Assembly: GCA_030432255.1 (NCBI GenBank)
Contig: JAUIHS010000019.1
Span: forward strand, 30,677 to 94,676
Origin: Phycisphaerae bacterium
GTDB taxonomy: Bacteria > Planctomycetota > Phycisphaerae > Phycisphaerales > UBA1924
Length of the DNA stretch: 64,000 nt
Reading direction: 5' to 3'
This document shows positions 32,861-41,153 of this stretch, one piece after another. Position 1 is the stretch's first letter. Each line of letters opens with the position of its first letter. The translations under genes and the position numbers were made by a program. Below the pieces are notes generated by a model. The model was not told the origin of the DNA. It was given only the letters and a program-made list of their open reading frames with translations, and searched no databases.

Positions 32861-34536
32861 TCCGATTCGAAGTCCGGCCGCAGTCGGGCCTTCTCGCTCT
32901 TCGCGGCCTCCTTGCGCTGTTCGAAGAGTTCGCGGTCAAAGGCAAGCGGGACGATAACGCTGAACATGGAGCCTCGTCCCTCGTCACTTTCCAACTGGAT
33001 CTCGCACTGGAGCATCTCGGCGTACTGCTTGGCGATTGCCAGCCCGAGGCCGGTGCCCTGGTGCTTGCGGGTATGGCTGGCATCAACCTGGCGAAACTTC
33101 TCGAAGATGGCGGTCTGCTCTTCGGGCGGGATGCCGGGTCCGGTGTCCAGCACGCTGACCCGCAGGCGTTCGGTCCCATCGTTGCCTCGAATGTGTTCGG
33201 CCCGAAGCGTGACATCTCCCTCGTCGGGCGTGAACTTCACGGCATTGGAAAGGAAGTTGAACATGACCTGCTGGAGCTTCTGCGGATCGGATTCGATGAG
33301 TGGGAGATTGGAGTCGGAGGGCGAAGACACGAAGCTTCGTTCCCCCGGGGATGCCTGCAGTTGAAGGATGAGGTTGATGCGCTTGCGGTCCGCCAGTGGC
33401 TTGATGAGTGCGATGAGTGCGTCGCAGGTCTCGGCGACATTCATGGGCTCGATGTGCAGTTCGATGTTCTCCGCCTCGATCCGCGCCATGGCGAGCAGTT
33501 CGTTGATCATCTCGAGGAGGGTTCGCCCGGCGCTGACGATGTTGTCGAGGTAGCGTCGCCGGCGGGTGAGGGATGCGAGATCGATCTCCGGGGCGCGCCC
33601 GTGCTCCTCGGTATACCCGGTCTCGTCGTGCACGATCTCCTGCAGGATTTCAGCAAATCCGATGATCGAATTGAGGGGCGTTCGCAGTTCGTGGCTCACA
33701 TTGGCGAGGAACTCACCCTTGAGACGAGCGGCCTCGAAGAGGGCGACGTTCCGCTCCGCAAGTTCGCTGAGGCGCACATCGAGACTCGCGTTGATGGCAC
33801 GAAGCTGCTGCTGCTGCTGACCGATGTTGGCGAGCATGGCATTGAAGGCATCGGACAGTTCTTCAAATTCGTCGCCGGTCCGAATCTCCGATCGAATGTG
33901 GAGATTGCCCTCCTTCACCAGTTCGGCCGTATCGCGAAGGGCACGGACCGGTGACAGGATGATCCGCGTGGTGATGAAGAAGAAGACCAGGAAGGCGAGG
34001 ATGCCCGCGCCGATACCTGCCGCGAGCAGGTACACGCGGTTGACGAAGAGTTCGCGGGCTGCCCGGGCGGACCGCCTCTCGACGACGATGTACCCCTTCA
34101 CCTGCTCTTTCTCGTCAATATCAGCACGCGTGTAGCGATACACGCGATCCTGGCCATCCCATTCGGCTTCTGAGAACTCGATGGCGTCATCGCTCGCTCG
34201 GACATCGTCGAGTTTCCGGCGTGCCCGGCGCATGAAGCGCGAATCGAACTCCTGCTCCTGCCATCGCTTCTCGGGCCAGTACCCGATGATGAGGTCGCTG
34301 TCCGGTTCGCGATCAGGGTCGGCATCTGATGGCTCGATGAACCAGCCGATCTTCTGATCAACCCACTTGGCGCGAAGCCACTCCCGAGCGAGTTGCCTGG
34401 ATGTCTCGAGTTGACCCTCATCGATGATGGAGCCGGCGCGGAACCAGGGCACCACGAGCGCCAGACCGATGATCAGGACGATCGCGGCGCCGAAGAGCAA
34501 CTGACACTTGTTGGCCAGAGAGATGCCGGGGACCAT
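32848..34536 (-). CDS. Membrane sensor histidine kinase with HAMP domain
   Basis: 562 residues. TM1 (about 10-30) and TM2 (about 168-190, ending FFFITTRIIL) flank a 135-residue extracytoplasmic sensor that is rich in Asp/Glu/Arg and matches no named domain. A HAMP region (SPVRALRDTAELVKEGNLHIRS) and coiled coil lead to the HisKA H-box SHELRTPLNSIIGF and a HATPase domain with N-box FLSNAVKFTP and G2 GTGLGLAIAKQY. No response regulator gene is adjacent, so the partner is elsewhere. It follows rsfS by 12 bases on the same strand, so it may be expressed with translation genes. Confidence 0.9.
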   Translation of the reverse strand: MVPGISLANKCQLLFGAAIVLIIGLALVVPWFRAGSIIDEGQLETSRQLAREWLRAKWVDQKIGWFIEPSDADPDREPDSDLIIGYWPEKRWQEQEFDSRFMRRARRKLDDVRASDDAIEFSEAEWDGQDRVYRYTRADIDEKEQVKGYIVVERRSARAARELFVNRVYLLAAGIGAGILAFLVFFFITTRIILSPVRALRDTAELVKEGNLHIRSEIRTGDEFEELSDAFNAMLANIGQQQQQLRAINASLDVRLSELAERNVALFEAARLKGEFLANVSHELRTPLNSIIGFAEILQEIVHDETGYTEEHGRAPEIDLASLTRRRRYLDNIVSAGRTLLEMINELLAMARIEAENIELHIEPMNVAETCDALIALIKPLADRKRINLILQLQASPGERSFVSSPSDSNLPLIESDPQKLQQVMFNFLSNAVKFTPDEGDVTLRAEHIRGNDGTERLRVSVLDTGPGIPPEEQTAIFEKFRQVDASHTRKHQGTGLGLAIAKQYAEMLQCEIQLESDEGRGSMFSVIVPLAFDRELFEQRKEAAKSEKARLRPDFESDQPV

Positions 34537-34548
34537 CCCGAGACTCCC

Positions 34549-35067
34549 TTACTCCGACGTCAGGACATCATCGTCGGTCAGTCCGGCACGGTTACGCGAC
34601 GCTCGCGCATCGGGGCGGCCGCCTTCCTGGTCTGGCCGACGCCACTCGATCCGCGGGGCATCGCCCCAGAGCATCTCGAGGTCATAGTGCATCCGCTGCT
34701 CCGGGTGGAACAGGTGCGCCACGACGTCTACGAAGTCGAGGACGATCCAGGTGGCGTCCCGCTCGCGCATGTTGTGGCTGAGCAGTTCGAAGCCCATGCC
34801 AGATCCGATGTCCGAGACGCCATGGGCGGCACCGCGCATCTGGCGTTCAGACGTACCCGATGCAATCAGGAAGAAGTCCGTGACCTGGCTCCGCTGACGA
34901 AGGTCGAGGAGAACCACGTTCTCGCACTTGTCGTCCGTCAGTGAGCGGGCCGCCTCGATCGCGAACGCCTCCGCCTCGCGCTCACGTTCCGAGCGGCTCT
35001 TGGCGGCCTCGCGCGAGACCTTCAGCGACTGGTCTCGATCCGGATTGGCCTGGTCTTCCTTCGACAA
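34549..35067 (-). CDS. rsfS: Ribosome silencing factor RsfS
   Basis: 172 residues from a TTG with AAGGAG 7 bases upstream. The RsfS core is AARSLTDDKCENVVLLDLRQRSQVTDFFLIASGTSERQMR, ending with DATWIVLDFVDVVAHLFHPEQRMHYDLEMLWGDAP. RsfS binds uL14 and blocks subunit joining when nutrients are scarce. The N-terminal 37 residues are a charged extension, longer than in E. coli. The longer ATG-initiated frame has no better ribosome site. It lies 77 bases after the NYN gene on the same strand. Confidence 0.93.
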   Translation of the reverse strand: MSKEDQANPDRDQSLKVSREAAKSRSEREREAEAFAIEAARSLTDDKCENVVLLDLRQRSQVTDFFLIASGTSERQMRGAAHGVSDIGSGMGFELLSHNMRERDATWIVLDFVDVVAHLFHPEQRMHYDLEMLWGDAPRIEWRRPDQEGGRPDARASRNRAGLTDDDVLTSE

Positions 35068-35144
35068 ATGTCTGCTCCTTCGTCGGTGAATCGCTTCGAA
35101 CCGGGTATTAGAACACGCCGTTCGCCACGCGTCGAACCGGCGCT

Positions 35145-35834
35145 TCAGGCACCATCGAGCCATCGCGACATGTCCAGATCCTCCGGACGCAGATCAGGCC
35201 ACTCGCGCAGCGCCTCCTCGATCAGCGGATCGGGTCGAGGCGGTGGCTCCACCGCTTCTCCCGCGTCCGGAGTCGCGGCCTTCGGCTTCGGAGGCGGTCC
35301 GACGACCGGCGGCCGAGGAGGCGTATCCGGGGCACTTCGCAACGACTTCAGGTCGTCGCTCAACTCGAACTGCTCGAGCCAGGCATCGACTTCCGGGTCA
35401 CTCAAGGGAATGAGGGCGCCGATGTCCGGCCGCCGCCGCTCCCGGTACCGGGACGCATCACGGAGCAGAAGGTGAAGGAAGTCGGGGCTTGACATGTGTT
35501 TCGCCCGTCTTCGGCGTGCAGCGCGCTGGAGTCGGCGATCCGAACTGACCACGGTGAGACGCCCCGGGGCGGTATGAGCCGCGATCATCTCCTCGATCAC
35601 GGCATCCGCCTCGCGCCCGGCTCCGGAGTAGATCACCTCGATCTCCTCGCGCCCGCCGGCGGCGAGGAGTCCGTTGGGGGTGGGGGCCCCATCGCAGACC
35701 AGGTCCACCTGCTCATTTCGGAATCGGCTGCGGCCGATCAGGTCGGCCAGACCCCGAATATCCAGCCATGCGGCGGCGTCGGGTGCACCGTCGGTGACAT
35801 GCAGGACATTCCAGGTGTCGATGATCACGCCCAT
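35145..35834 (-). CDS. YacP-like NYN-domain RNA-binding / nuclease protein
   Basis: 229 residues from ATG 35834. The PIN/NYN fold is clear: GVIIDTWNVLHV with the first acidic residue, LVCDGAPTP, EIEVIYSGAGREADAVIEEMI, and LTVVSSDRRLQRAARRRRA with later acids. B. subtilis Rae1/YacP cleaves mRNA on the ribosome. The C-terminal 80 residues are Pro/Glu-rich and probably disordered. A TAGAGT hexamer 8 bases before the ATG, with no Shine-Dalgarno sequence, suggests a leaderless message. rsfS, another ribosome-linked gene, follows. Confidence 0.82.
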   Translation of the reverse strand: MGVIIDTWNVLHVTDGAPDAAAWLDIRGLADLIGRSRFRNEQVDLVCDGAPTPNGLLAAGGREEIEVIYSGAGREADAVIEEMIAAHTAPGRLTVVSSDRRLQRAARRRRAKHMSSPDFLHLLLRDASRYRERRRPDIGALIPLSDPEVDAWLEQFELSDDLKSLRSAPDTPPRPPVVGPPPKPKAATPDAGEAVEPPPRPDPLIEEALREWPDLRPEDLDMSRWLDGA

Positions 35835-35842
35835 GTCAGACA

Positions 35843-35848
35843 ACTCTA
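35843..35848 (-). promoter_or_regulatory. -10 hexamer TAGAGT close to the NYN gene start
   Basis: On the minus strand TAGAGT ends 8 bases before ATG 35834; an overlapping TATAGA (35845-35850) ends 10 bases before it. There is no ribosome site, so the message is probably leaderless. Confidence 0.45.
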
Positions 35849-36038
35849 TAGGCTGTCGCAGAGCAGGGGTTCCCCGGCTCTCGATCTGCGGCATTGAGAG
35901 GTCACTCCCGGATTTCGGCCCGCCCCACCTTGCGTCAGGGGTGGAAATGCTCGATACTCTTCGCCCCGATTGTTGCGAACTATACCCGTACATGTCGTTC
36001 GGGGCTCGTGTGGCCCCGACCAGAGAGGAAATCAGCCG

Positions 36039-36224
36039 ATGGCGATCCGTATCAAGGCCCGCGGTGGCGAGTCCGTCGACCAGATGCTCAAGCGGTTCAA
36101 GAAGCTCTGTGAGAAGGAAGGCCTGACCAAGGACATCAAGCGGAAGGCCTTCTTCGAGAAGCCCTCCGAGCGCCGCCGCCGCGCCATGCGCAAGAGCGTC
36201 AAGCGCAGCGATTCGCGTCGCTGA
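36039..36224 (+). CDS. rpsU: 30S ribosomal protein bS21
   Basis: 61 residues: MAIRIKARGGESVDQMLKRFKKLCEKEGLTKDIKRK... with a strongly basic C-terminus (RRRRAMRKSVKR), the family pattern. bS21 sits near the 30S platform and the 16S 3' end and helps initiation. A longer ATG-initiated frame adds 23 residues with no homology, so ATG 36039 is used; an AGAGGAAA site precedes it. It is a single gene, divergent from the NYN gene. Confidence 0.94.
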   Translation: MAIRIKARGGESVDQMLKRFKKLCEKEGLTKDIKRKAFFEKPSERRRRAMRKSVKRSDSRR

Positions 36225-36402
36225 GTCAGCGCTGAGGACGGCGGGGAATCTGTTTGCAACCGGGAAGTCTCGGGGTTGTGGGACCAGTGATGAATGGCGT
36301 TGGACGGCTGTAGGTGCCGGAGAGTCGCGGCACAGGCCGGGTGTCCACGCTGTTGAAACCGAAACTGTGACACGTTGACGGCACGTGCCGAGGAGATCGC
36401 TC

Positions 36403-39150
36403 GTGAACAGCTTGACCATGCTGGCAGACATGCCGCATCCCGCGTACTGGCTTGCACCAGCCGGCGCCATCGCCGCGCTGATGATGGCCTTCGTCTTCCG
36501 TAAGAGTGTGATGCAGCGCTCGGAGGGTGACGACGAAATGGTTCGCATTGCCGAGGCCGTCCGTCGGGGCGCCATGGCATACCTGAAGAGGCAGTACAAG
36601 GTTGTAGCCGGCGTCTTCGTCGTGCTGCTGGGCGTTCTGGCCATCCTCAGCCTGGTGCTGGGCCTTCAGCCGGTGCTCTCGCTTGTCGGTGTTCCGATCG
36701 CCGGGTTCCTCTCCGGTCTCTGCGGTTGGTTCGGCATGAAGATGGCGACCGACGCCTCCGCCCGAACCGCCAACGCCGCCAAGCAGTCGCTGAATGACGG
36801 CCTCACCGTTGCCTTCCGGTCCGGCGCCGTGATGGGCCTGAACGTCGTCGGCTTCGCGCTGCTCGACGCATCCTTCTGGTTCTTCGTCCTCAACATGTTC
36901 GGCGAGTCCATCGGTGTCACGAACCCGGACGCTCCCGTCGCGGAACTCACGACCGTCATGCTCTCATTCGGCATGGGTGCCTCCACACAGGCCCTCTTCG
37001 CTCGTGTGGGTGGCGGTATCTACACCAAGGCCGCTGACGTCGGTGCCGACCTCGTCGGTAAGGTCGAAGCCGGTATCCCCGAGGATGACGCCCGCAACCC
37101 CGCTACCATCGCCGACAACGTCGGTGACAACGTCGGTGACGTGGCCGGCATGGGCGCCGACCTGTACGAGTCCTACTACGGCTCGATGCTCGCAACCATG
37201 GCACTCGGTGCCGCCGCCGCTGGCACCATGAGCCTCGCCGGTGCGGATTACGCCAAGACGGCCATGGCCCTCGCCGTGGCACCCCTCGGCCTCGCCGGCC
37301 TCGGCATCTTCTGCTCGATCATCGGCATCTTCACCGTGAAGGCCAGGGAGGGCGCGAACTTCGCCCAGCTCCTGAAGGGCCTGCACAAGGGCGTCTACAT
37401 CGCGTCCTTCCTCATCGCGGTCGCCGCGTTCGGCCTGCTCTACTTCGTGATGAATGGTCTTCCGGACGGGCTGCCCTTCTCATGGCTTGGCCTGGGCGGA
37501 TCGATTGTCTCCGGTCTCGCGGCGGGTCTGATCATTGCGTACGCCACGGAGTACTACACCTCGTACGAGCACGCACCGACGAGGCGCATCGCCGCCCAGG
37601 CGCTGACGGGCCCGGCGACGGTGATCATCTCCGGTATTGCCGAAGGCATGAAGTCCACGTGGGCCTCGCTCCTGACGGTTGTGGTTGCGATCATCGCCGC
37701 GTTCACCTTCGCCGGCGGTGCGGACAACTTCCTCATGGGTCTGTACGGCGTTGGTATTGCGGCCGTCGGCATGCTTGCGACGCTGGGTATCACGCTCGCG
37801 ACCGATGCCTACGGCCCGATCGCCGACAACGCCGGCGGCAATGCCGAGATGACCGGGCAGCCGCCCGTCGTCCGCGAACGCACCGACATGCTCGACTCCC
37901 TCGGCAACACCACCGCGGCGACCGGCAAGGGCTTCGCCATCGGCTCCGCGGCCCTGACCGCCCTCGCCCTCTTCGCGGCGTACGTTCAGGTCGTTCAGTT
38001 GCAGATCTCCAGCCAGGCTGCGGCTTACGTTGATGCGAACAAGTCCAGCATCACTGCACCCGCTGGTTCTGCGGATGGCTTCGCGGTCTACCAGGGTCAC
38101 GGCAAGTTCGCCATCGTCCTGGATGTGGACGACAAGAAGAAGAATTCCGGGGCCATGCTGATCGATCACACGACCATGTCGTCTGATGACTTCCACCACA
38201 TGGAAGCTGGTCAGACCTTCGCGGCGTCGGTTGCAAGCGGCGACATGGCGAGGGCCCGGCGCATCACCCTGACGGGCGAGACGCAGCACGGCGACCACTC
38301 GCATGCGTACGACTTTGAGGTCATTTCGGCGAAGAACGGTCGGCTCCAGGACGTGCTTGCGTTCTACGACGTCACGCTCACCAACCCGCGGGTGCTGGGC
38401 GGCCTGTTCATCGGTGTGCTCCTCGCCTTCCTCTTCTGTGCTCTGACGATGGATGCGGTGGGTCGCGCTGCCTACGCCATGATGAACGAGGCGCGTCGTC
38501 AGTTCGGCAAGATGCGTGAAGCGTTCCGTGCCCAGGGCATGAGCGAAGAGGACATCCAGAACCCCGAGTCCTGGCCCAAGCTCGTGACGCATGAGGGCAA
38601 GGAGTACCCGGACTACGCCGAGTGCGTGTCGATCTCGACTGCGGGGGCCCAGAAGGAGATGGTGATGCCGGCGCTGCTGGCGATCATCATCCCGATCGTC
38701 GTGGGTCTCGTGCTGAGCGTTCCCGGTGTGATCGGCATGCTGGCCGGTGGCCTGACGTCCGGCTTCGCGGTTGCCATCTTCATGGCGAACGCGGGTGGTG
38801 CGTGGGACAACGCGAAGAAGCTGCTCGAGTCCTACGGCCGGATCACCGCGGATGACATGGTCAACAAGGCCGAGGTGGCCAACAAGGTGCCCGCCGAGGT
38901 CCGCGACGCGATCCGTGCTCGTGCCCAGGAGATGGTCCAGACTGGTAACGGCTCGGAATACGTCTACGGCAAGGGCTCGGACGACCACAAGGCGACCGTG
39001 GTCGGCGATACGGTGGGTGACCCCTTCAAGGACACCTCGGGCCCGTCGCTGAACATCCTGATCAAGCTGATTTCGATCGTTTCAGTGGTCTTTGCGGGTC
39101 TGGTGGTGCAGTTCGGCTCCATGCTCGGCACGATCATCGGCCTCGAGTAG
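36403..39150 (+). CDS. hppA: Membrane-bound ion-pumping pyrophosphatase with an extra extracytoplasmic domain
   Basis: 915 residues from GTG 36403 (GAGGAG 7 bases upstream), longer than the usual 660-800. About 16 membrane helices. The pyrophosphate/Mg-binding loops are intact: [56 protein letters not shown], and a late [17 protein letters not shown]. The segment [11 protein letters not shown] has Ala where K+-independent enzymes have Lys, so K+-dependence is expected. K+-dependent members pump H+ or Na+. Residues about 535-650 ([11 protein letters not shown] to LAFYDVT) are an inserted hydrophilic, His-rich domain between two helices, probably outside the cytoplasm. It is the gene's oddest feature. 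Confidence 0.94.
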   Translation: MNSLTMLADMPHPAYWLAPAGAIAALMMAFVFRKSVMQRSEGDDEMVRIAEAVRRGAMAYLKRQYKVVAGVFVVLLGVLAILSLVLGLQPVLSLVGVPIAGFLSGLCGWFGMKMATDASARTANAAKQSLNDGLTVAFRSGAVMGLNVVGFALLDASFWFFVLNMFGESIGVTNPDAPVAELTTVMLSFGMGASTQALFARVGGGIYTKAADVGADLVGKVEAGIPEDDARNPATIADNVGDNVGDVAGMGADLYESYYGSMLATMALGAAAAGTMSLAGADYAKTAMALAVAPLGLAGLGIFCSIIGIFTVKAREGANFAQLLKGLHKGVYIASFLIAVAAFGLLYFVMNGLPDGLPFSWLGLGGSIVSGLAAGLIIAYATEYYTSYEHAPTRRIAAQALTGPATVIISGIAEGMKSTWASLLTVVVAIIAAFTFAGGADNFLMGLYGVGIAAVGMLATLGITLATDAYGPIADNAGGNAEMTGQPPVVRERTDMLDSLGNTTAATGKGFAIGSAALTALALFAAYVQVVQLQISSQAAAYVDANKSSITAPAGSADGFAVYQGHGKFAIVLDVDDKKKNSGAMLIDHTTMSSDDFHHMEAGQTFAASVASGDMARARRITLTGETQHGDHSHAYDFEVISAKNGRLQDVLAFYDVTLTNPRVLGGLFIGVLLAFLFCALTMDAVGRAAYAMMNEARRQFGKMREAFRAQGMSEEDIQNPESWPKLVTHEGKEYPDYAECVSISTAGAQKEMVMPALLAIIIPIVVGLVLSVPGVIGMLAGGLTSGFAVAIFMANAGGAWDNAKKLLESYGRITADDMVNKAEVANKVPAEVRDAIRARAQEMVQTGNGSEYVYGKGSDDHKATVVGDTVGDPFKDTSGPSLNILIKLISIVSVVFAGLVVQFGSMLGTIIGLE

Positions 39151-39178
39151 GCCGGAGAAGATTGTCACAGAGTCACGC

Positions 39179-39209
39179 GACCCCGCTTCGGCGGGGTCGT
39201 TTCATTTTT
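39179..39209 (+). terminator. Intrinsic terminator after hppA
   Basis: GACCCCGC-TTCG-GCGGGGTC: an 8-bp perfect stem with a UUCG-type tetraloop, followed by GTTTCATTTTT. It closes the hppA transcript. Confidence 0.92.
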
Positions 39210-39320
39210 GGGCGGTCTTACGGTGGAAAGCTCCGCTCCGATGGGCTGCTGCCGGGCATTGGAGGCTCCTGTGGTGAGCCATGCCGCGCACCATTTGCGG
39301 ATATTCGGTCCTTTTTTCTG

Positions 39321-39349
39321 TTGACATCCGGAGGGGGTGTTACCAGACT
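39321..39349 (+). promoter_or_regulatory. Promoter of the first sorted-protein gene
   Basis: TTGACA (39321-39326) and CAGACT (39344-39349) with a 17-base spacer. CAGACT differs from this genome's recurrent TAGACT by one base. The leader would be about 80 bases and holds the hairpin at 39382-39414. Confidence 0.6.
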
Positions 39350-39381
39350 GTGAAATAGGAAGGTCCTGAGAAACACGTCCT

Positions 39382-39414
39382 GTGAAAGTGCGCTGCTAGG
39401 AACAGCCCTTTCAC
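39382..39414 (+). other. 5' UTR hairpin before the sorted-protein gene
   Basis: GTGAAAG (39382-39388) pairs with CTTTCAC (39408-39414), and GCTG/CAGC inside it forms an inner stem. It lies about 20 bases before the ATG and may protect the message of an abundant surface protein. Confidence 0.5.
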
Positions 39415-39436
39415 GCAATCTCTTCAGGAGAGAGAC

Positions 39437-40180
39437 ATGTCGAGACTTGGAATTGTCGTGGGTGCTGCCGCTGCCGTTCTGGCGAGCGGGACTGCCCTTG
39501 GTGTGAGCCTGAACCCCGGTACCGATGCCACCAAGGCTGGTCTGACCGCTGGTCTGACCCCGCTTGATCTGTCGGCGCACGTCACGAACGCTGCCGCCCT
39601 GACGACCCCCAGCACGTTTGAGGCCAACTTCTCCGATACGTTCGGCGGCTTCGTCCTCAACGGCACCATCAAGACTGAAGTGTTCGCGAATCAGGCGACG
39701 CCCGGCCCCGGCATCAACGATGTCCTGCTGGTCGTGACCATGACCGCCAACACCTCGGGTGCCGGCATCACCCCGATCCAGTTCATGGAATTCGGCGTCA
39801 ACTCCGGCGTCAGCCTCGACTACGCCGACATCCTCGGCGCCACGCACGGCAAGCTCACCGACGAGGTGTCCGCCGGTCAGACCGATCCCGCGGTCGACCT
39901 GTTCGACAACGTCGGCAACAACGATACTCTGAAGTACGACTACGCCAGCGATCCGCTCGGCGAGGTCGGTGCTGTGGAACAGTTCACCTGGTACATGCGC
40001 CTCTCCGGTGCGATCACCATCGACTTCGTCGATGTGACCGTCCAGAACGGCCAGGCCCTCACCACGCAGGCTCTGCTGCCCGTGACCGGTACCGGCCAGG
40101 ATGACCTGAACGTCCCGGCGCCGGGTGTGCTCAGCGCCTTCGCCGGTGCTGGCCTTCTCGGCCTGCGTCGTCGCCGCTGA
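39437..40180 (+). CDS. Secreted protein with VPAPG (PEP-CTERM-like) sorting tail
   Basis: 247 residues. A signal peptide (1-22, ending GTALG) is followed by a strand-rich domain with Gly/Thr/Asn/Asp-heavy loops and no known enzyme motif. The last 25 residues form a tripartite tail: VPAPG, a short hydrophobic helix, and RRRR. This matches the exosortase-processed PEP-CTERM signals of planctomycetes. No exosortase gene is in the window. A strong AGGAGAGA ribosome site precedes the ATG and the promoter is well formed, so expression may be high. The gene pairs with a second sorted protein downstream. Function unknown; a surface or matrix component is likely. Confidence 0.82.
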   Translation: MSRLGIVVGAAAAVLASGTALGVSLNPGTDATKAGLTAGLTPLDLSAHVTNAAALTTPSTFEANFSDTFGGFVLNGTIKTEVFANQATPGPGINDVLLVVTMTANTSGAGITPIQFMEFGVNSGVSLDYADILGATHGKLTDEVSAGQTDPAVDLFDNVGNNDTLKYDYASDPLGEVGAVEQFTWYMRLSGAITIDFVDVTVQNGQALTTQALLPVTGTGQDDLNVPAPGVLSAFAGAGLLGLRRRR

Positions 40181-40213
40181 TTCACTGTTCCGCATTGTCT
40201 GAAACGATTCAGG

Positions 40214-40239
40214 CCCGGGCGTGGCTCGCCACGCCCGGG
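40214..40239 (+). repeat. Perfect 12-bp GC-rich inverted repeat between two surface-protein genes
   Basis: CCCGGGCGTGGC-TC-GCCACGCCCGGG. It lies 34 bases after the first gene and 34 before the next. It lacks a T-run, so it is probably an RNA-stabilising or attenuating hairpin rather than a classic terminator. Confidence 0.7.
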
Positions 40240-40273
40240 AACCTGATGTCCCTCCAGGGAGGAGAGCTTACTT

Positions 40274-41059
40274 ATGAGACTTCACGGAACATGCGGCGTC
40301 TCCACGATCCTGCTTCTGAGCAGCGGAGCGCTGGGTGTCTACCAGAATGCGATGTTCCAGAGCACCAACCCCGCGACCTACGGGACGCTGGTGGCTTCGC
40401 TCAACATCGCGGACACTGCGTACGACTTCCCGTATGACAACAACTTCTTCACCCATTCGGGCTACATCAACGAGAACGCGGGATTCGAGTTTGACCGCAC
40501 TGAGTTGGTTTCCGAGGTGTATCGCGTCAACCAGGCCCAGTCCTTTACGGTCGGGGCGGACACGATCAACCTCTCCCCGAATGACATGGTCTTCTCGTAC
40601 CGCATTCGGCTCGTGGAAGCTTCGACGAACACGATCAATGCGCTGCGTGAGTTCCAGGCTCAGGGCCTGTCCGCGATCCCCGGCTCTGATGCCATGGATG
40701 CGAACCTGCTCAAGGGTCGAGGCTTCTACCTGAGTGGTGGTGCCGTCAATACCCCGACGCCCCAGGCCAACGACCTCCTGAATGCCGGCCCGTTCGGCAG
40801 CAAGGTGGACTTCAACTGGGCTGGTGCGGATATTGACCAGCTTGACAACGACCAGGAGATCACGCTCCTGCTCTTCGCTGATCCGTCAGGCTGGGGCAAT
40901 GGGACGGCCACGTTCGCAGCTCAACCCGGTCAGTCCGCAGGGACCGACCCGAATGCGAACAACGCTCCGATCCTGATCCCGGTGCTTCCGTCTCCCGGTA
41001 GTGTCATGATCCTGTCACTCGCAGGATTTGGTCTTTCGTCGCGACGAATCCGTCGCTAA
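40274..41059 (+). CDS. Second secreted protein with a PEP-CTERM-like tail
   Basis: 261 residues. Signal peptide 1-20 (LLLSSGALG). The middle is strand-rich, with a run YDFPYDNNFFTHSGYIN and an acidic DQLDNDQEI loop. The C-terminus is LPSPGSVMILSLAGFGLSSRRIRR: a PSPG variant, hydrophobic helix and basic end. It is the second gene of a sorted-protein pair, 93 bases after the first with a GC-rich hairpin between. Sequence similarity between the two products is limited to the layout, so they are not tandem copies. An AGGGAGGAG ribosome site is present. Function unknown. Confidence 0.78.
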   Translation: MRLHGTCGVSTILLLSSGALGVYQNAMFQSTNPATYGTLVASLNIADTAYDFPYDNNFFTHSGYINENAGFEFDRTELVSEVYRVNQAQSFTVGADTINLSPNDMVFSYRIRLVEASTNTINALREFQAQGLSAIPGSDAMDANLLKGRGFYLSGGAVNTPTPQANDLLNAGPFGSKVDFNWAGADIDQLDNDQEITLLLFADPSGWGNGTATFAAQPGQSAGTDPNANNAPILIPVLPSPGSVMILSLAGFGLSSRRIRR

Positions 41060-41153
41060 AATCAGCTTGTTCCCGGACTCTGGATGTTTCGGTGCAATGG
41101 GCCGCCCGACAGACCTGGGACAAGTGACGACCTGCTCGTAAGACCTGATAACC

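Noticed and set aside
36225..36402. Riboswitch or small RNA between rpsU and hppA
   Set aside because: No known riboswitch core or terminator hairpin was seen in the 178 bases.
37480..38988. A 502-codon minus-strand open frame opposite hppA
   Set aside because: Antisense shadow of hppA; Arg/His/Asp-rich composition with no fold.
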